Part shown: positions 1-7,974 of the stretch, one piece after another
Layout: the number at the start of each line of letters is the position of its first letter
Position numbering within the stretch: position 1 is the first letter of the stretch
DNA from: an uncultured Bacilli bacterium
GTDB lineage: Bacteria > Bacillota_I > Bacilli_A > RF39 > UBA660
DNA: 38,172 bases
Assembly (NCBI GenBank): GCA_947588765.1
Contig: CANPZG010000010.1
Span: 1 to 38,172, forward strand
Reading direction: 5' to 3'
The notes under the pieces: model-generated
What the model saw: the letters and a program-made list of their open reading frames with translations, nothing else
What the model was told of the DNA's origin: nothing
Database searches by the model: none
Made by a program: the position numbers and the translations under genes

Positions 1-909
1 AGTTTCAAGTAATTTATTTTTATTATAATCAGTAAAATGTAGATAATATTCAGTTTCTGTAATAGTTTTATGTCCCAAATATTTATAAAGATAAACTATA
101 ACAACATTTTCATCATATCCTTTTTCTAACATTTGATTAAAAGCTTCATTGCAGAAAACATGACGAAGGTCATGGATATGGGCATTTTCATTTAAATTAC
201 TTTTAATAAGTATTTTTTTATAGTAAGATCGTAAACAACTTTTATCAATTTCCTTATCTTTTGAATTTTTAAATAATAAACCATCATTTATTTCAAAGAA
301 ATTTATATAATCTAATAAACATTTTTTCATAGAATTAGAAAACACAACTACTCTAGAAATATGTCTTTTAGAATCAATAATATTAATGGTATTTTCATTA
401 AAATTGATATCATCAATATTTATTTTTATTGCTTCAGAAATCCTTAAACCACAAGAATATAATAATCTAAAGATAATTGAATAACTATAATACACTTTGT
501 AATATTTATTATTAATATGATTATTTTTTTCTTTATCTATTGTTTGAAATAATAAGTTAATTTCTTCGTCAGTAAATATAACTGGTTTGTAATTATTCAC
601 AATATTAAATTTCTTTTCCTCATAATAAATATTTTTATATTCATTAAATATTAAAAACTTACAGAAATCTTTTGTTACTCCATATTGTCTAGCATAGTTT
701 TCACCTTGCTTATTATTTCTTTTGGTTAACTCATAAAACGTTTCTTTAGTTATTATTTTATTTTTAAGTTTTAGTTTATATAAAATATTATCAATATAAT
801 GCAGTCTTGAAATTTCTTTCTCATATTTTAGTCCCAAACTTCTTTTGTATTTTATAAAGTATCGTAATTCATTTTTTAAAATACTTTTGAAATTATAATT
901 ATTTAACAT
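1..909 (-). CDS. Tyrosine recombinase (phage integrase family), cut by the left edge
   Basis: Read from ATG at 909 down to base 1 with no stop, giving at least 303 residues; the C-terminus is outside the window. The catalytic landmarks of the family are visible in order: Arg in CGLRISEA, the HDLRH box, then LGHKTITETEYYLH carrying the last His and the likely Tyr nucleophile, so the catalytic core is nearly complete. It is expected to perform site-specific strand exchange. The start overlaps the end of the upstream recombinase gene by 11 nt, so the two are translationally coupled. Tandem recombinases of this kind occur in Tn554-type transposons and in recombinase-trio elements; which one applies cannot be decided without the sequence to the left. 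Confidence 0.85.
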   Translation of the reverse strand, partial: MLNNYNFKSILKNELRYFIKYKRSLGLKYEKEISRLHYIDNILYKLKLKNKIITKETFYELTKRNNKQGENYARQYGVTKDFCKFLIFNEYKNIYYEEKKFNIVNNYKPVIFTDEEINLLFQTIDKEKNNHINNKYYKVYYSYSIIFRLLYSCGLRISEAIKINIDDINFNENTINIIDSKRHISRVVVFSNSMKKCLLDYINFFEINDGLLFKNSKDKEIDKSCLRSYYKKILIKSNLNENAHIHDLRHVFCNEAFNQMLEKGYDENVVIVYLYKYLGHKTITETEYYLHFTDYNKNKLLET

Positions 910-1877
910 TTGGTACCTCCAAAGCTAGTTCTTTAAGTTTTGAAGTATCTATATCTAAATAAGTCATAGTTGTTTTAATATCTTGATGACCTAATATTGT
1001 TGAAATAGAATATAAAGATATTTTCTTTTAAAAGTAATGTACTAAAACTATGTCTTAAACTATGGAATCCATGTTTTCTTCCATTAATATCTACACCTGC
1101 TTTAATTAAATAGTTTTTAACTTTATGATTATATGTTTTTAATTCAATATGTTGTCTATATGGCTTTTTTAAAGTTATAAAAATATAATCTAAATCACAT
1201 TTAGGTCTTACATTTTTTAAATAATCAAGTAATGGATATCTAACTTTATCTATAAGAGGTAAAGTTAATAAATTATCTGTTTTATATTGAATTATTGCTA
1301 TTGTGTTTTCATTAAAATCAATATTACTTAATTTTAAATTAATGATATCACTTATTCTCAATCCTAAATAACATATTAAACTTAATATTAAATAATCTTC
1401 TTTACCTTGTTTAGTTCTTATATCTATTGCATTTAACATTTTAGTTATTTCTTCCTTTGTATAATAAGTTCTTATATTGGTATTTCTATGCCATGCTATT
1501 TTAGGCAAAATCATATCTCCAGATATCTTAACTAAATTATTTTGATATGCCCAATTTAAAAAGGTTTTAATATCAAACTTATTTCTATCTTGCCTAGTTA
1601 AACACCAAGACAAATTAGTACAAATATTAAAATAATTATAAATGTCTTCCTTATCAAAATTTTTAAGATTTTTTTCTTTAGAAATAAGATATTGTTCTAA
1701 TAAATATATAAATCTTAATTTTTCACATATTGTATTTTCTTTATTATTTAATAATTTTAAATAACAATAATAAGATTTAACTATTTTGTTATCAATTTTA
1801 TTTTCTAATAATGGTCCTCCTTCCTTTAAAAATTGATTTACTCTTTTAAAAGAGCCTTTAATTTGTATTGTATCCAT
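899..1877 (-). pseudogene. Tyrosine recombinase, frameshifted near its C-terminus
   Basis: An ORF of 300 codons starts at ATG 1877 and shows a SAM-like N-terminal core-binding region, then GLRISD (catalytic Arg), YKT and HSLRHSFS (His/Arg). After KEN the frame runs into an unrelated tail and stops at 975. In another frame the expected ending is intact: SISTILGHQDIKTTMTYL, carrying the last catalytic His and the Tyr, and it continues to a stop at 899-901. The break lies around 1013-1022 and equals a net +1, or a loss of two bases from a short AT run. As assembled, the product lacks its nucleophile and would be inactive. A sequencing error or programmed frameshift cannot be excluded. Length if repaired is about 325 residues, normal for XerC/D-like enzymes. 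Confidence 0.85.
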
Positions 1878-1926
1878 CTTTTATCACACTCCTTATTTTT
1901 ATGAATACAATACAATTTTAACAAAA

Positions 1927-2036
1927 AGTTATGTTAAGAAAAATTTGAAGATATCCCTATTTATATGGGGTTCTTTTTAATTTCTTAACATAACTAAATC
2001 CTTAACATAAAAAAGATTATGTTAAATTTAACATAA
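1927..2036. repeat. Cluster of inverted repeats upstream of the recombinase pair
   Basis: AGTTATGTTAAGAAA (1927-1941) is matched exactly by its reverse complement TTTCTTAACATAACT (1981-1995). A further CTTAACATAA lies at 2001-2010, and a 20-bp palindrome at 2017-2036 is built from the same TTATGTTAA core. The core therefore occurs five times in both orientations within 110 bp, just upstream of the recombinase genes and before surface-protein copy 1. Position and arrangement fit recombinase arm/core binding sites or an element end. The rest of the 330-bp gap between 1878 and 2207 holds only the copy 1 promoter. Confidence 0.6.
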
Positions 2037-2132
2037 TTTAATGTCAAAAAAAATAACAAGAATAAATCAAATTGTATTGAAAAAGATAAAAGTAAAATAG
2101 AGTAAACTAGACAACAAAATATCTAAAATTAC

Positions 2133-2159
2133 TTGACAGAATATATATATATATATAAT
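2133..2159 (+). promoter_or_regulatory. Copy 1 promoter with (AT)8 spacer tract
   Basis: TTGACA at 2133-2138 and TATAAT at 2154-2159 are both perfect consensus but only 15 bp apart. The spacer is filled by an (AT)8 run (2141-2156) that also enters the -10 box. One added AT unit would give the optimal 17 bp. An AAAGGAGAG ribosome site precedes ATG 2208. Confidence 0.75.
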
Positions 2160-2207
2160 GATATCAGGAAAAATAAGGGTATTTGATAATAAAAGGAGAG
2201 TTGTATC

Positions 2208-4088
2208 ATGGATGATAAAAATAAAATGAAAGGAATAGTATATTTATCAATAGGAATAGTAACATTAATAGCTTTAATAGCCGGAGCAACATATGCTTAC
2301 TTTAAAGCAGTAACAGGGAATGAAGCAAATGCAAATATAAATGTTGGAGCAGGTACAACAGATAATCTAACTTTTACTAAAGGTAGTGATTTAACTTTAA
2401 ATGTATCAGCGGATAATTTAAGTAAGGGTAATGGAGTAGGTGTATCAGAACAAACTAATGTAACAGCAACATTAGTAGCCAATAATACAACAAATGAAGC
2501 AACAAAAACGTATAATGTTTATTTAGAAATCTTAGAAAATGATTTAGAATACTCATCATATGAAACAGATGAAGACCCATTAGTATTCAAAACAGAATAT
2601 GCTAAAACCTTAGGAAATAATAGAGATTATAATGGGTTAACCAAAGGATATGAACCAAGACCAGAGTTATATTTGACTATAGAAGGACCTACAAACTTTA
2701 ATAAAAAAATAGAAGGATTAAAAAAAGCAAAATTACAAACTGAAGATGATAGTTATGATATAACAGAATTAAGAGAAGGAATATATGCCTTAGCGGAAGA
2801 TTTCCAAATAAATGTATCAAAAGGAGATGCAAATCATCAAAAGACAGATACATGGAACATAAAAGTAACATTTAAAAACTTGGATAGTGACCAACAATTA
2901 AATACCAACAAAAAATTTAGTGCCAGAATAATAATTCAAGCAGAAAAATTAGCCAATGATTTATCAGATGTATGTAAGAGTGGAGATAATTTAGCAAATT
3001 GTATTCAACAATTACATAAGAATTCAGTATATGGAGCAAGTAATTTAATATATCATGATGGATTAGATGATACATCAAGAGGAGAAACATCAGGAGCATT
3101 AGAAGCCGGAGACAATTCATATAGATATACAGGAAGTTATGAAAAAGTAAATAACTACATATGCCTAGGAACTGATTGTAGTAATAAAGATAATCTATTT
3201 AGAATAATAGGAACCTTTGGAGATGATGGAATAAAAGTAGTAAAAGCTGACTATGCAAATAAAGAATTGCTAGGTACTGGAAATACAAAACCAGCTGGAG
3301 ATACTGTAAATCCAGCAACAAATGGTTCATATACAGGACTTGTAAATAAAGTAGGTTCTGGAAATAACGAAGACAAAGATGCAGTATCCCATCGTTATAA
3401 AGGAAATGAAACAGAAGTAGATAGATACTATTGGCAAGAAAACGGAAGTGAATCAACACTGGCTGAATGGAAAACAGCATTATTAAACACGATTCATTTA
3501 AATACAAATTATTATAATAATATAGAAGAATCATATCGAAGTTTAATAAAAAAACATACATGGATATATGGAAATGACAATGCAACATGGAACAATATAG
3601 TCATAGGAACAAATGCCAAAACAGTATATGACTATGAAATTGGTAAAAATTCAAACCCAAATCAAAAAACTGATAATGAAAAAATAGGATTATTATATGT
3701 AAGTGATTACTTATATGGAGCAACGCCAAAAAATTGGAATAAACAATCATATACAGGAACATGGGGTTATAATATGGACTCAGGTAAAGCTGATAAGGAA
3801 GGTAATCCAGCGGGAAGTTTTCCAGAAACACAAGTAAATAATGATTACCGCTCAGTTACAGATAGTAACTGGTTATATATGGGCTTATGGGAATGGTTAA
3901 TAACCATAAATAATGACCGTGTCACTCCTGTCGGTGCGTTCACTGTGCTTGCAGCCGGTCATGTCAACGGCCACTGCGTCGGCACGATTGCGTATGCGGT
4001 CCGTCCGTCCTTTTATCTCGAATCTAACACGACAAAATATAAAAGTGGAACTGGTACAGCTAGTGACCCATACATTCTTGATGTATAA
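2208..4088 (+). CDS. Surface protein family, copy 1, with lectin-like variable C-terminus
   Basis: 626 residues. Residues about 8-34 form a hydrophobic signal segment ending in AGATYAYFKA, resembling the GxTxAxF pattern of SipW-dependent (TasA/camelysin-type) signals. A beta-rich N-terminal domain follows (about 40-250), then a Cys pair (256, 265), the YHDG motif (about 282-285) and the shared core: a second Cys pair in ICLGTDC, NLFRIIGTF, KIGLLYVSDYLYGA, and NWLYMGLWEWLI. Residues about 570-598 are the GC-rich variable stretch, closed by VRPSFYLESN and SGTGTASDPYIL. There is no LPxTG or C-terminal membrane segment, so anchoring or secretion is through the N-terminus. The role is unknown; surface display and ligand binding are inference. 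The first 294 bp from the promoter inward are identical to copy 2. Confidence 0.85.
   Translation: MDDKNKMKGIVYLSIGIVTLIALIAGATYAYFKAVTGNEANANINVGAGTTDNLTFTKGSDLTLNVSADNLSKGNGVGVSEQTNVTATLVANNTTNEATKTYNVYLEILENDLEYSSYETDEDPLVFKTEYAKTLGNNRDYNGLTKGYEPRPELYLTIEGPTNFNKKIEGLKKAKLQTEDDSYDITELREGIYALAEDFQINVSKGDANHQKTDTWNIKVTFKNLDSDQQLNTNKKFSARIIIQAEKLANDLSDVCKSGDNLANCIQQLHKNSVYGASNLIYHDGLDDTSRGETSGALEAGDNSYRYTGSYEKVNNYICLGTDCSNKDNLFRIIGTFGDDGIKVVKADYANKELLGTGNTKPAGDTVNPATNGSYTGLVNKVGSGNNEDKDAVSHRYKGNETEVDRYYWQENGSESTLAEWKTALLNTIHLNTNYYNNIEESYRSLIKKHTWIYGNDNATWNNIVIGTNAKTVYDYEIGKNSNPNQKTDNEKIGLLYVSDYLYGATPKNWNKQSYTGTWGYNMDSGKADKEGNPAGSFPETQVNNDYRSVTDSNWLYMGLWEWLITINNDRVTPVGAFTVLAAGHVNGHCVGTIAYAVRPSFYLESNTTKYKSGTGTASDPYILDV
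3915..4028 (+). other. Candidate DGR-type variable region of copy 1
   Basis: This 114-bp stretch has 66 G/C (58%) inside a strongly AT-rich gene and uses codons rare elsewhere here (GTC, GGC, GCG, CTC, CGT). Aligned with copies 2 and 4, invariant codons (ttc, ggt, gtc, gcg, gtc) alternate with codons that differ in their first two bases but keep a T or C at the third. The 3' anchor from about 4000 on is shared almost base for base with copies 2 and 4. No template repeat is visible in the window. Confidence 0.55.
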
Positions 4089-4138
4089 AAATTTAAAGAA
4101 AAAATTTGAATAAATAATAAAAGACTAAAATTTGTTAG

Positions 4139-4162
4139 AAACACATCATTAGATGTGTTTTT
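4139..4162 (+). terminator. Intrinsic terminator after copy 1
   Basis: Perfect stem AAACACATC/GATGTGTTT with a 4-nt ATTA loop, running into five T's. It separates the surface gene from rnc. Confidence 0.85.
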
Positions 4163-4247
4163 GCCCATTTTAGCTTTCTATAAAAGAATATTCAATCTAG
4201 ACTTTTTGTCTTAAATTTAGTAAAATAAGATGAGAATGGTGAAAAGT

Positions 4248-4898
4248 ATGAAAGCATTAGAAAAGTTTAATATCAAAATGAAAAATTCTAAATTAATTGA
4301 AACAGCATTAACTCATAGTAGTTATACTAATGAACATCATGAAAAAGAAAACTATGAACGTTTAGAATTTCTAGGTGATGCAGTCTTAGAATTAGTAATG
4401 AGTGATTATTTTTATAAACATACTAATTATAAAGAAGGCGAAATGACTAAACATCGAGCTAATTATGTTTGTGAAAATGCTTTAGCAACCTATGCTCATG
4501 ATTTAGGTTTTCTCGATGAAATTAAAGTTGGTGTTGGTCAAAAAGATAATGTTAATAATACAATTATGGCTGATGTTTTTGAAGCTGTAATTGGCGCCAT
4601 TTATTTAGACCAAGGTTTTAATGTGGTTAAAAAATATATTGAAGGTATTATTATTCCTTATATCAAAAAGGATTTAGATTTTAATACGGATTATAAAACT
4701 CGCTTGCAAGAATTAGTGCAAGGGGGTAAAAGAGTAGTTGATTATGAACTAATTAAAGAATATGGTTTAGCTCATAATAAAACTTTTGAAGTAGCAGTCA
4801 AAATAGATAATATAGTATATGGTCGGGGTATTGGTAAAAGTAAAAGAGAAGCCGAACAACAAGCGGCGAAAGATGCGTATTTTAAGTGTGCAAAATAG
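4248..4898 (+). CDS. rnc: Ribonuclease III
   Basis: Processes double-stranded RNA, including rRNA precursors and antisense duplexes. The RNase III signature ERLEFLGDA lies at residues 37-45, with the second acidic cluster in DVFEAVIGAIYLD, and a double-stranded RNA-binding domain fills roughly the last 65 residues (RLQELVQG ... REAEQQAAKDAY). I start at ATG 4248 because GGTGA sits 5 nt upstream; in-frame ATGs at 4230 and 4236 lack a good ribosome site. The resulting 216 residues are typical. It forms an operon with smc (9-nt gap), a conserved Firmicute order, although the usual upstream plsX/acpP genes are absent here. Confidence 0.95.
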   Translation: MKALEKFNIKMKNSKLIETALTHSSYTNEHHEKENYERLEFLGDAVLELVMSDYFYKHTNYKEGEMTKHRANYVCENALATYAHDLGFLDEIKVGVGQKDNVNNTIMADVFEAVIGAIYLDQGFNVVKKYIEGIIIPYIKKDLDFNTDYKTRLQELVQGGKRVVDYELIKEYGLAHNKTFEVAVKIDNIVYGRGIGKSKREAEQQAAKDAYFKCAK

Positions 4899-4907
4899 AG
4901 GTTAAAA

Positions 4908-7838
4908 ATGTATTTAAAGTGTATTAGAGCTCAAGGGTTTAAGTCTTTTGCCGATAAACTAAATTTAGAAATAAATTCAGGAATAACCGGCATAGTTGGC
5001 CCAAATGGGAGTGGAAAAAGTAATATTGTTGATGCGGTAAGATGGGTTTTAGGAGAACAATCCATCAAGTCTTTGCGTTCTAGTACGATGAGTGATATTA
5101 TCTTTAATGGTTCCCAAACTAGAGAACCATTAAAAAGAGCAATGGTTGCTTTAGTATTTGATAATACCGACCATTATTTAAATAGTGAATTTAATGAAAT
5201 TGAAGTTAAAAGAGTAGTTTATAATACTGGCGAAAATGAATATTACTTAAATAATAGTCGGGTTCGTCTAAAAGATATCACGGATTTATTTATGGAATCT
5301 GGTGCTGGTAATGGTGCTTTTAATATAATTAGTCAAGGGAATGTCACGGATATTGTTAATAGTAAAAGTACGGATAGAAGAATATATTTTGAATCTAGTG
5401 CTAAAGTTTTAAAATACAAAAAACGGAAAGAAGAAAGTTTAAGAAAATTAGAAAAAACGGAAGAAAATCTTTTAAGAATTAATTTAATAATTAAAGAACT
5501 AGAAGAAACCGTTAAACCTTTAGAAAAAGAAAGTATCTTAGCCAAAAAGTATTTAGAAATTAAAAATGACTTGGAGGCTATTGATATTGCTTTAATATGT
5601 CATGATATTACTGAATTAAATGAAACTTATAAAAATAGTCAAACCAAAATTGAAATTTTAAAAAAGAGTGTCGAAAAAAATGATTCTTCCGTGGAAGATG
5701 CAAAGTTAGAAAAACTAAAAGCAACTAGTATGAACATTGATGATAAAATTAATGGGGCTCAAGAAAAATTATTAAATATCACGAAAGAATTAGCTAATTT
5801 AAATAAAGATAAACAACTAACTATGGAACGTCAAAAATATAATGCTGATGCTAAAAGTATTGATGAAAACTTAATTAAGTTAAAAGAAGAAGAATTAAAT
5901 ATTACCAAAAATAAAGAAATATTAGATAAAGATATTGCTTCTTTAAAAGATAACTTAAAGAAAGTAATGACGGATAATGAAGAAGTAAGTAATGATATTA
6001 TTAAATTAAAAGTAGAAAGAACTAATTATCAAAATGATTTAGCTACAAAAAATAAAAATTTATTTGTTTTAGAAAATAATAAAGAAATAATTGAAAATAA
6101 TATCCTAAATGATTCTTCAAGTCCTTTATCCGTAAGAAATATTTTAAATAATCCTCGACTTAAAGGAATCCATAATACGATTGGAAAACTTATAACTGTT
6201 GATGATAAATACTTAATTGCTTTAGATACAGCCTTAGGCTTTAATAAAAACTTTATTGTTGTTGATGATGAAGATGCTGCCCTAATGGCTATAGATTACT
6301 TAAAAACTAATAAATTAGGTCGAGCAACTTTTTATCCAATGAATGTTATAAAGGGTAGATACTTAAATGATGAAGATGTAACTAAAGCTTCTAAAATAAC
6401 GGGATTTATTGGCTTATTTAAAGATTTAGTTAAATATGAAGAAAAGTATCAAAATATTATTGATCGCGAACTTGGTAGTGTAATTGTAGTTAAAGATGCT
6501 GAAGCATTAAAAAGAATCGCTACTTTACTAAATCATAAAGTAAAAATAGTTTCTTTAGATGGCGAAATTCATAACATTGGTGGTTCTATTACAGGTGGTA
6601 CTAGTAAATCAAGTAATATAATTTATCAAAAAAATGAATTAAATAAAATTAAAGAAAATATTAATACTTTAAATATTGAAATTAAATCATTAAATGAAGA
6701 AATTAACTTAATAAATAAAAAAATAATTTCTTTAGAGGAAAAAAATAATGAATTAACTAAAGAAAGTATTAATATAAACTCTTTGTTAGCTACTAAAGAA
6801 TCATCACTACATGATTTAGAAGAAAAACTAACAGTAGTAAGTAGTGAAAAAGAAGGAATTAACGCAATAAAAACTAATGAAACCGAAAATGTTTTATTAA
6901 CTATTATTGAAGAAATAAATGTGGCTAGTAAAAATAAAGAATTATTAGAAAAAGAAATAAATACATTAACTGAAGAAAAACATAACATAATGGAAGAAAT
7001 AACAATTAAAGAAAAAGAAATAAAAGAAAATAATGCTTTAGTTAATAGTAAATTAAATGAATTAAAAAATAAAGAAGTATTACTTGGTAAAACTGAAGTT
7101 AAGTTAGATACTTTATTACGTAATTTAAATGAAGAATATAATATTACTTATGAATATGCTATAACTAATTATGCTTTAGATATTGAAGAAAAAATAGCGA
7201 GAGAAAAAGTAATGAGTTTAAAGAAAGAATTAAATAAATTAGGTAATGTTAATGTTGGAGCCATAGATGAATATGAAAGGTTAAATACGAGATACACATT
7301 CTTAACTAATCAAAAAGAAGATTTAGAAAAAGCTAGTAGTGAATTAAAAGATATCATTAAAGAAATGGATGAAATAATGGTTGATAAATTTAAAACAACC
7401 TTTGATAAAATTAAAAAAGAATTTGCGCGTATTTATACTTTAATGTTTAAAGGCGGTCATGGCGAATTAAAACTAAGTGATCCTGATGATTTACTTAATA
7501 CGGGAATTGATATTATTTCAACTCCTCCTGGTAAAAAAATATCTTCACCAGTATCCTTAAGTGGGGGAGAAAAAGCTCTAACGGCAATTTGTTTATTATT
7601 TGCAATGCTTGAAGTAAATCCGGCACCATTTATTATCTTAGATGAAGCTGAAGCAGCTTTAGATGAAGCTAATGTTGATATGTTTGGTAAATATTTAAAT
7701 GAAGAAAAGAATAAAAGTCAATTTATTGTCATAACTCATAAAAAGAGAATGATGGAATATGTTGATACATTATATGGTATTACAATGCAAGAATCGGGAG
7801 TTTCTAAAATTGTTAGTACCAAATTAGAAAATAATTAA
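4908..7838 (+). CDS. smc: Chromosome partition protein SMC, shortened
   Basis: ATPase of the SMC-ScpAB condensin that compacts and segregates the chromosome. Walker A GPNGSGKSN is at 31-39. The first coiled-coil arm runs about 165-400, the hinge about 402-570 (ending in GGSITGGTSKSS), and the second arm to about 820, followed by the signature LSGGEKALTA and Walker B FIILDEAEAALDEAN. At 976 residues it is some 200 shorter than usual (about 1,150-1,190), with the loss shared by both arms, as a working rod requires. The segment normally close to FEEAAGVLKYK reads FESSAKVLKYK. A GAGG ribosome site precedes ATG 4908. ftsY, often the next gene, is not here; a terminator and surface-protein copy 2 follow. 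Confidence 0.95.
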   Translation: MYLKCIRAQGFKSFADKLNLEINSGITGIVGPNGSGKSNIVDAVRWVLGEQSIKSLRSSTMSDIIFNGSQTREPLKRAMVALVFDNTDHYLNSEFNEIEVKRVVYNTGENEYYLNNSRVRLKDITDLFMESGAGNGAFNIISQGNVTDIVNSKSTDRRIYFESSAKVLKYKKRKEESLRKLEKTEENLLRINLIIKELEETVKPLEKESILAKKYLEIKNDLEAIDIALICHDITELNETYKNSQTKIEILKKSVEKNDSSVEDAKLEKLKATSMNIDDKINGAQEKLLNITKELANLNKDKQLTMERQKYNADAKSIDENLIKLKEEELNITKNKEILDKDIASLKDNLKKVMTDNEEVSNDIIKLKVERTNYQNDLATKNKNLFVLENNKEIIENNILNDSSSPLSVRNILNNPRLKGIHNTIGKLITVDDKYLIALDTALGFNKNFIVVDDEDAALMAIDYLKTNKLGRATFYPMNVIKGRYLNDEDVTKASKITGFIGLFKDLVKYEEKYQNIIDRELGSVIVVKDAEALKRIATLLNHKVKIVSLDGEIHNIGGSITGGTSKSSNIIYQKNELNKIKENINTLNIEIKSLNEEINLINKKIISLEEKNNELTKESININSLLATKESSLHDLEEKLTVVSSEKEGINAIKTNETENVLLTIIEEINVASKNKELLEKEINTLTEEKHNIMEEITIKEKEIKENNALVNSKLNELKNKEVLLGKTEVKLDTLLRNLNEEYNITYEYAITNYALDIEEKIAREKVMSLKKELNKLGNVNVGAIDEYERLNTRYTFLTNQKEDLEKASSELKDIIKEMDEIMVDKFKTTFDKIKKEFARIYTLMFKGGHGELKLSDPDDLLNTGIDIISTPPGKKISSPVSLSGGEKALTAICLLFAMLEVNPAPFIILDEAEAALDEANVDMFGKYLNEEKNKSQFIVITHKKRMMEYVDTLYGITMQESGVSKIVSTKLENN

Positions 7839-7840
7839 GT

Positions 7841-7866
7841 CTTGTAATTTTACAAGATTTTTTCTT
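7841..7866 (+). terminator. Intrinsic terminator of rnc-smc
   Basis: Stem CTTGTAA/TTACAAG with a very short loop, followed by a T-rich tract, starting 2 bp after the smc stop. Confidence 0.8.
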
Positions 7867-7899
7867 TTGTCAAGAAATTGTTAAATTGAACCATATCTC

Positions 7900-7926
7900 T
7901 TGACAGAATATATATATATATATAAT
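7900..7926 (+). promoter_or_regulatory. Copy 2 promoter with (AT)8 spacer tract
   Basis: Identical to the copy 1 promoter: TTGACA, 15-bp spacer with (AT)8 at 7908-7923, then TATAAT. The identity with copy 1 starts at the base before the -35 and runs on into the gene. Confidence 0.75.
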
Positions 7927-7974
7927 GATATCAGGAAAAATAAGGGTATTTGATAATAAAAGGAGAGTTGTATC

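Noticed and set aside
899-2040. Recombinases as part of a complete prophage
   Set aside because: No phage structural, lysis or replication genes are adjacent; only the two recombinases and repeats are visible here.
2141-2156. AT repeats considered as replication-origin unwinding elements or CRISPR-like repeats
   Set aside because: Each lies exactly in a -35/-10 spacer of a paralogous gene; there are no DnaA boxes, and no spacer/repeat array is present anywhere in the window.
3199-3588. Long Leu/Tyr/His-rich reading frames on the minus strand opposite the surface genes (also near 7022, 8465, 27346, 27820 and 37341)
   Set aside because: They mirror the A-rich third positions of the sense genes, lack ribosome sites and have no domain-like pattern.
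4029-4088. Sortase or other C-terminal wall-anchor signal in the surface proteins
   Set aside because: All six end in a hydrophilic DPYIL-type motif without LPxTG, membrane helix or basic tail.
3913-4113. 66-codon plus-strand frame overlapping the copy 1 tail
   Set aside because: Out-of-frame reading of the GC-rich variable tract; no ribosome site, and the equivalent is not conserved in copies 2 and 4.
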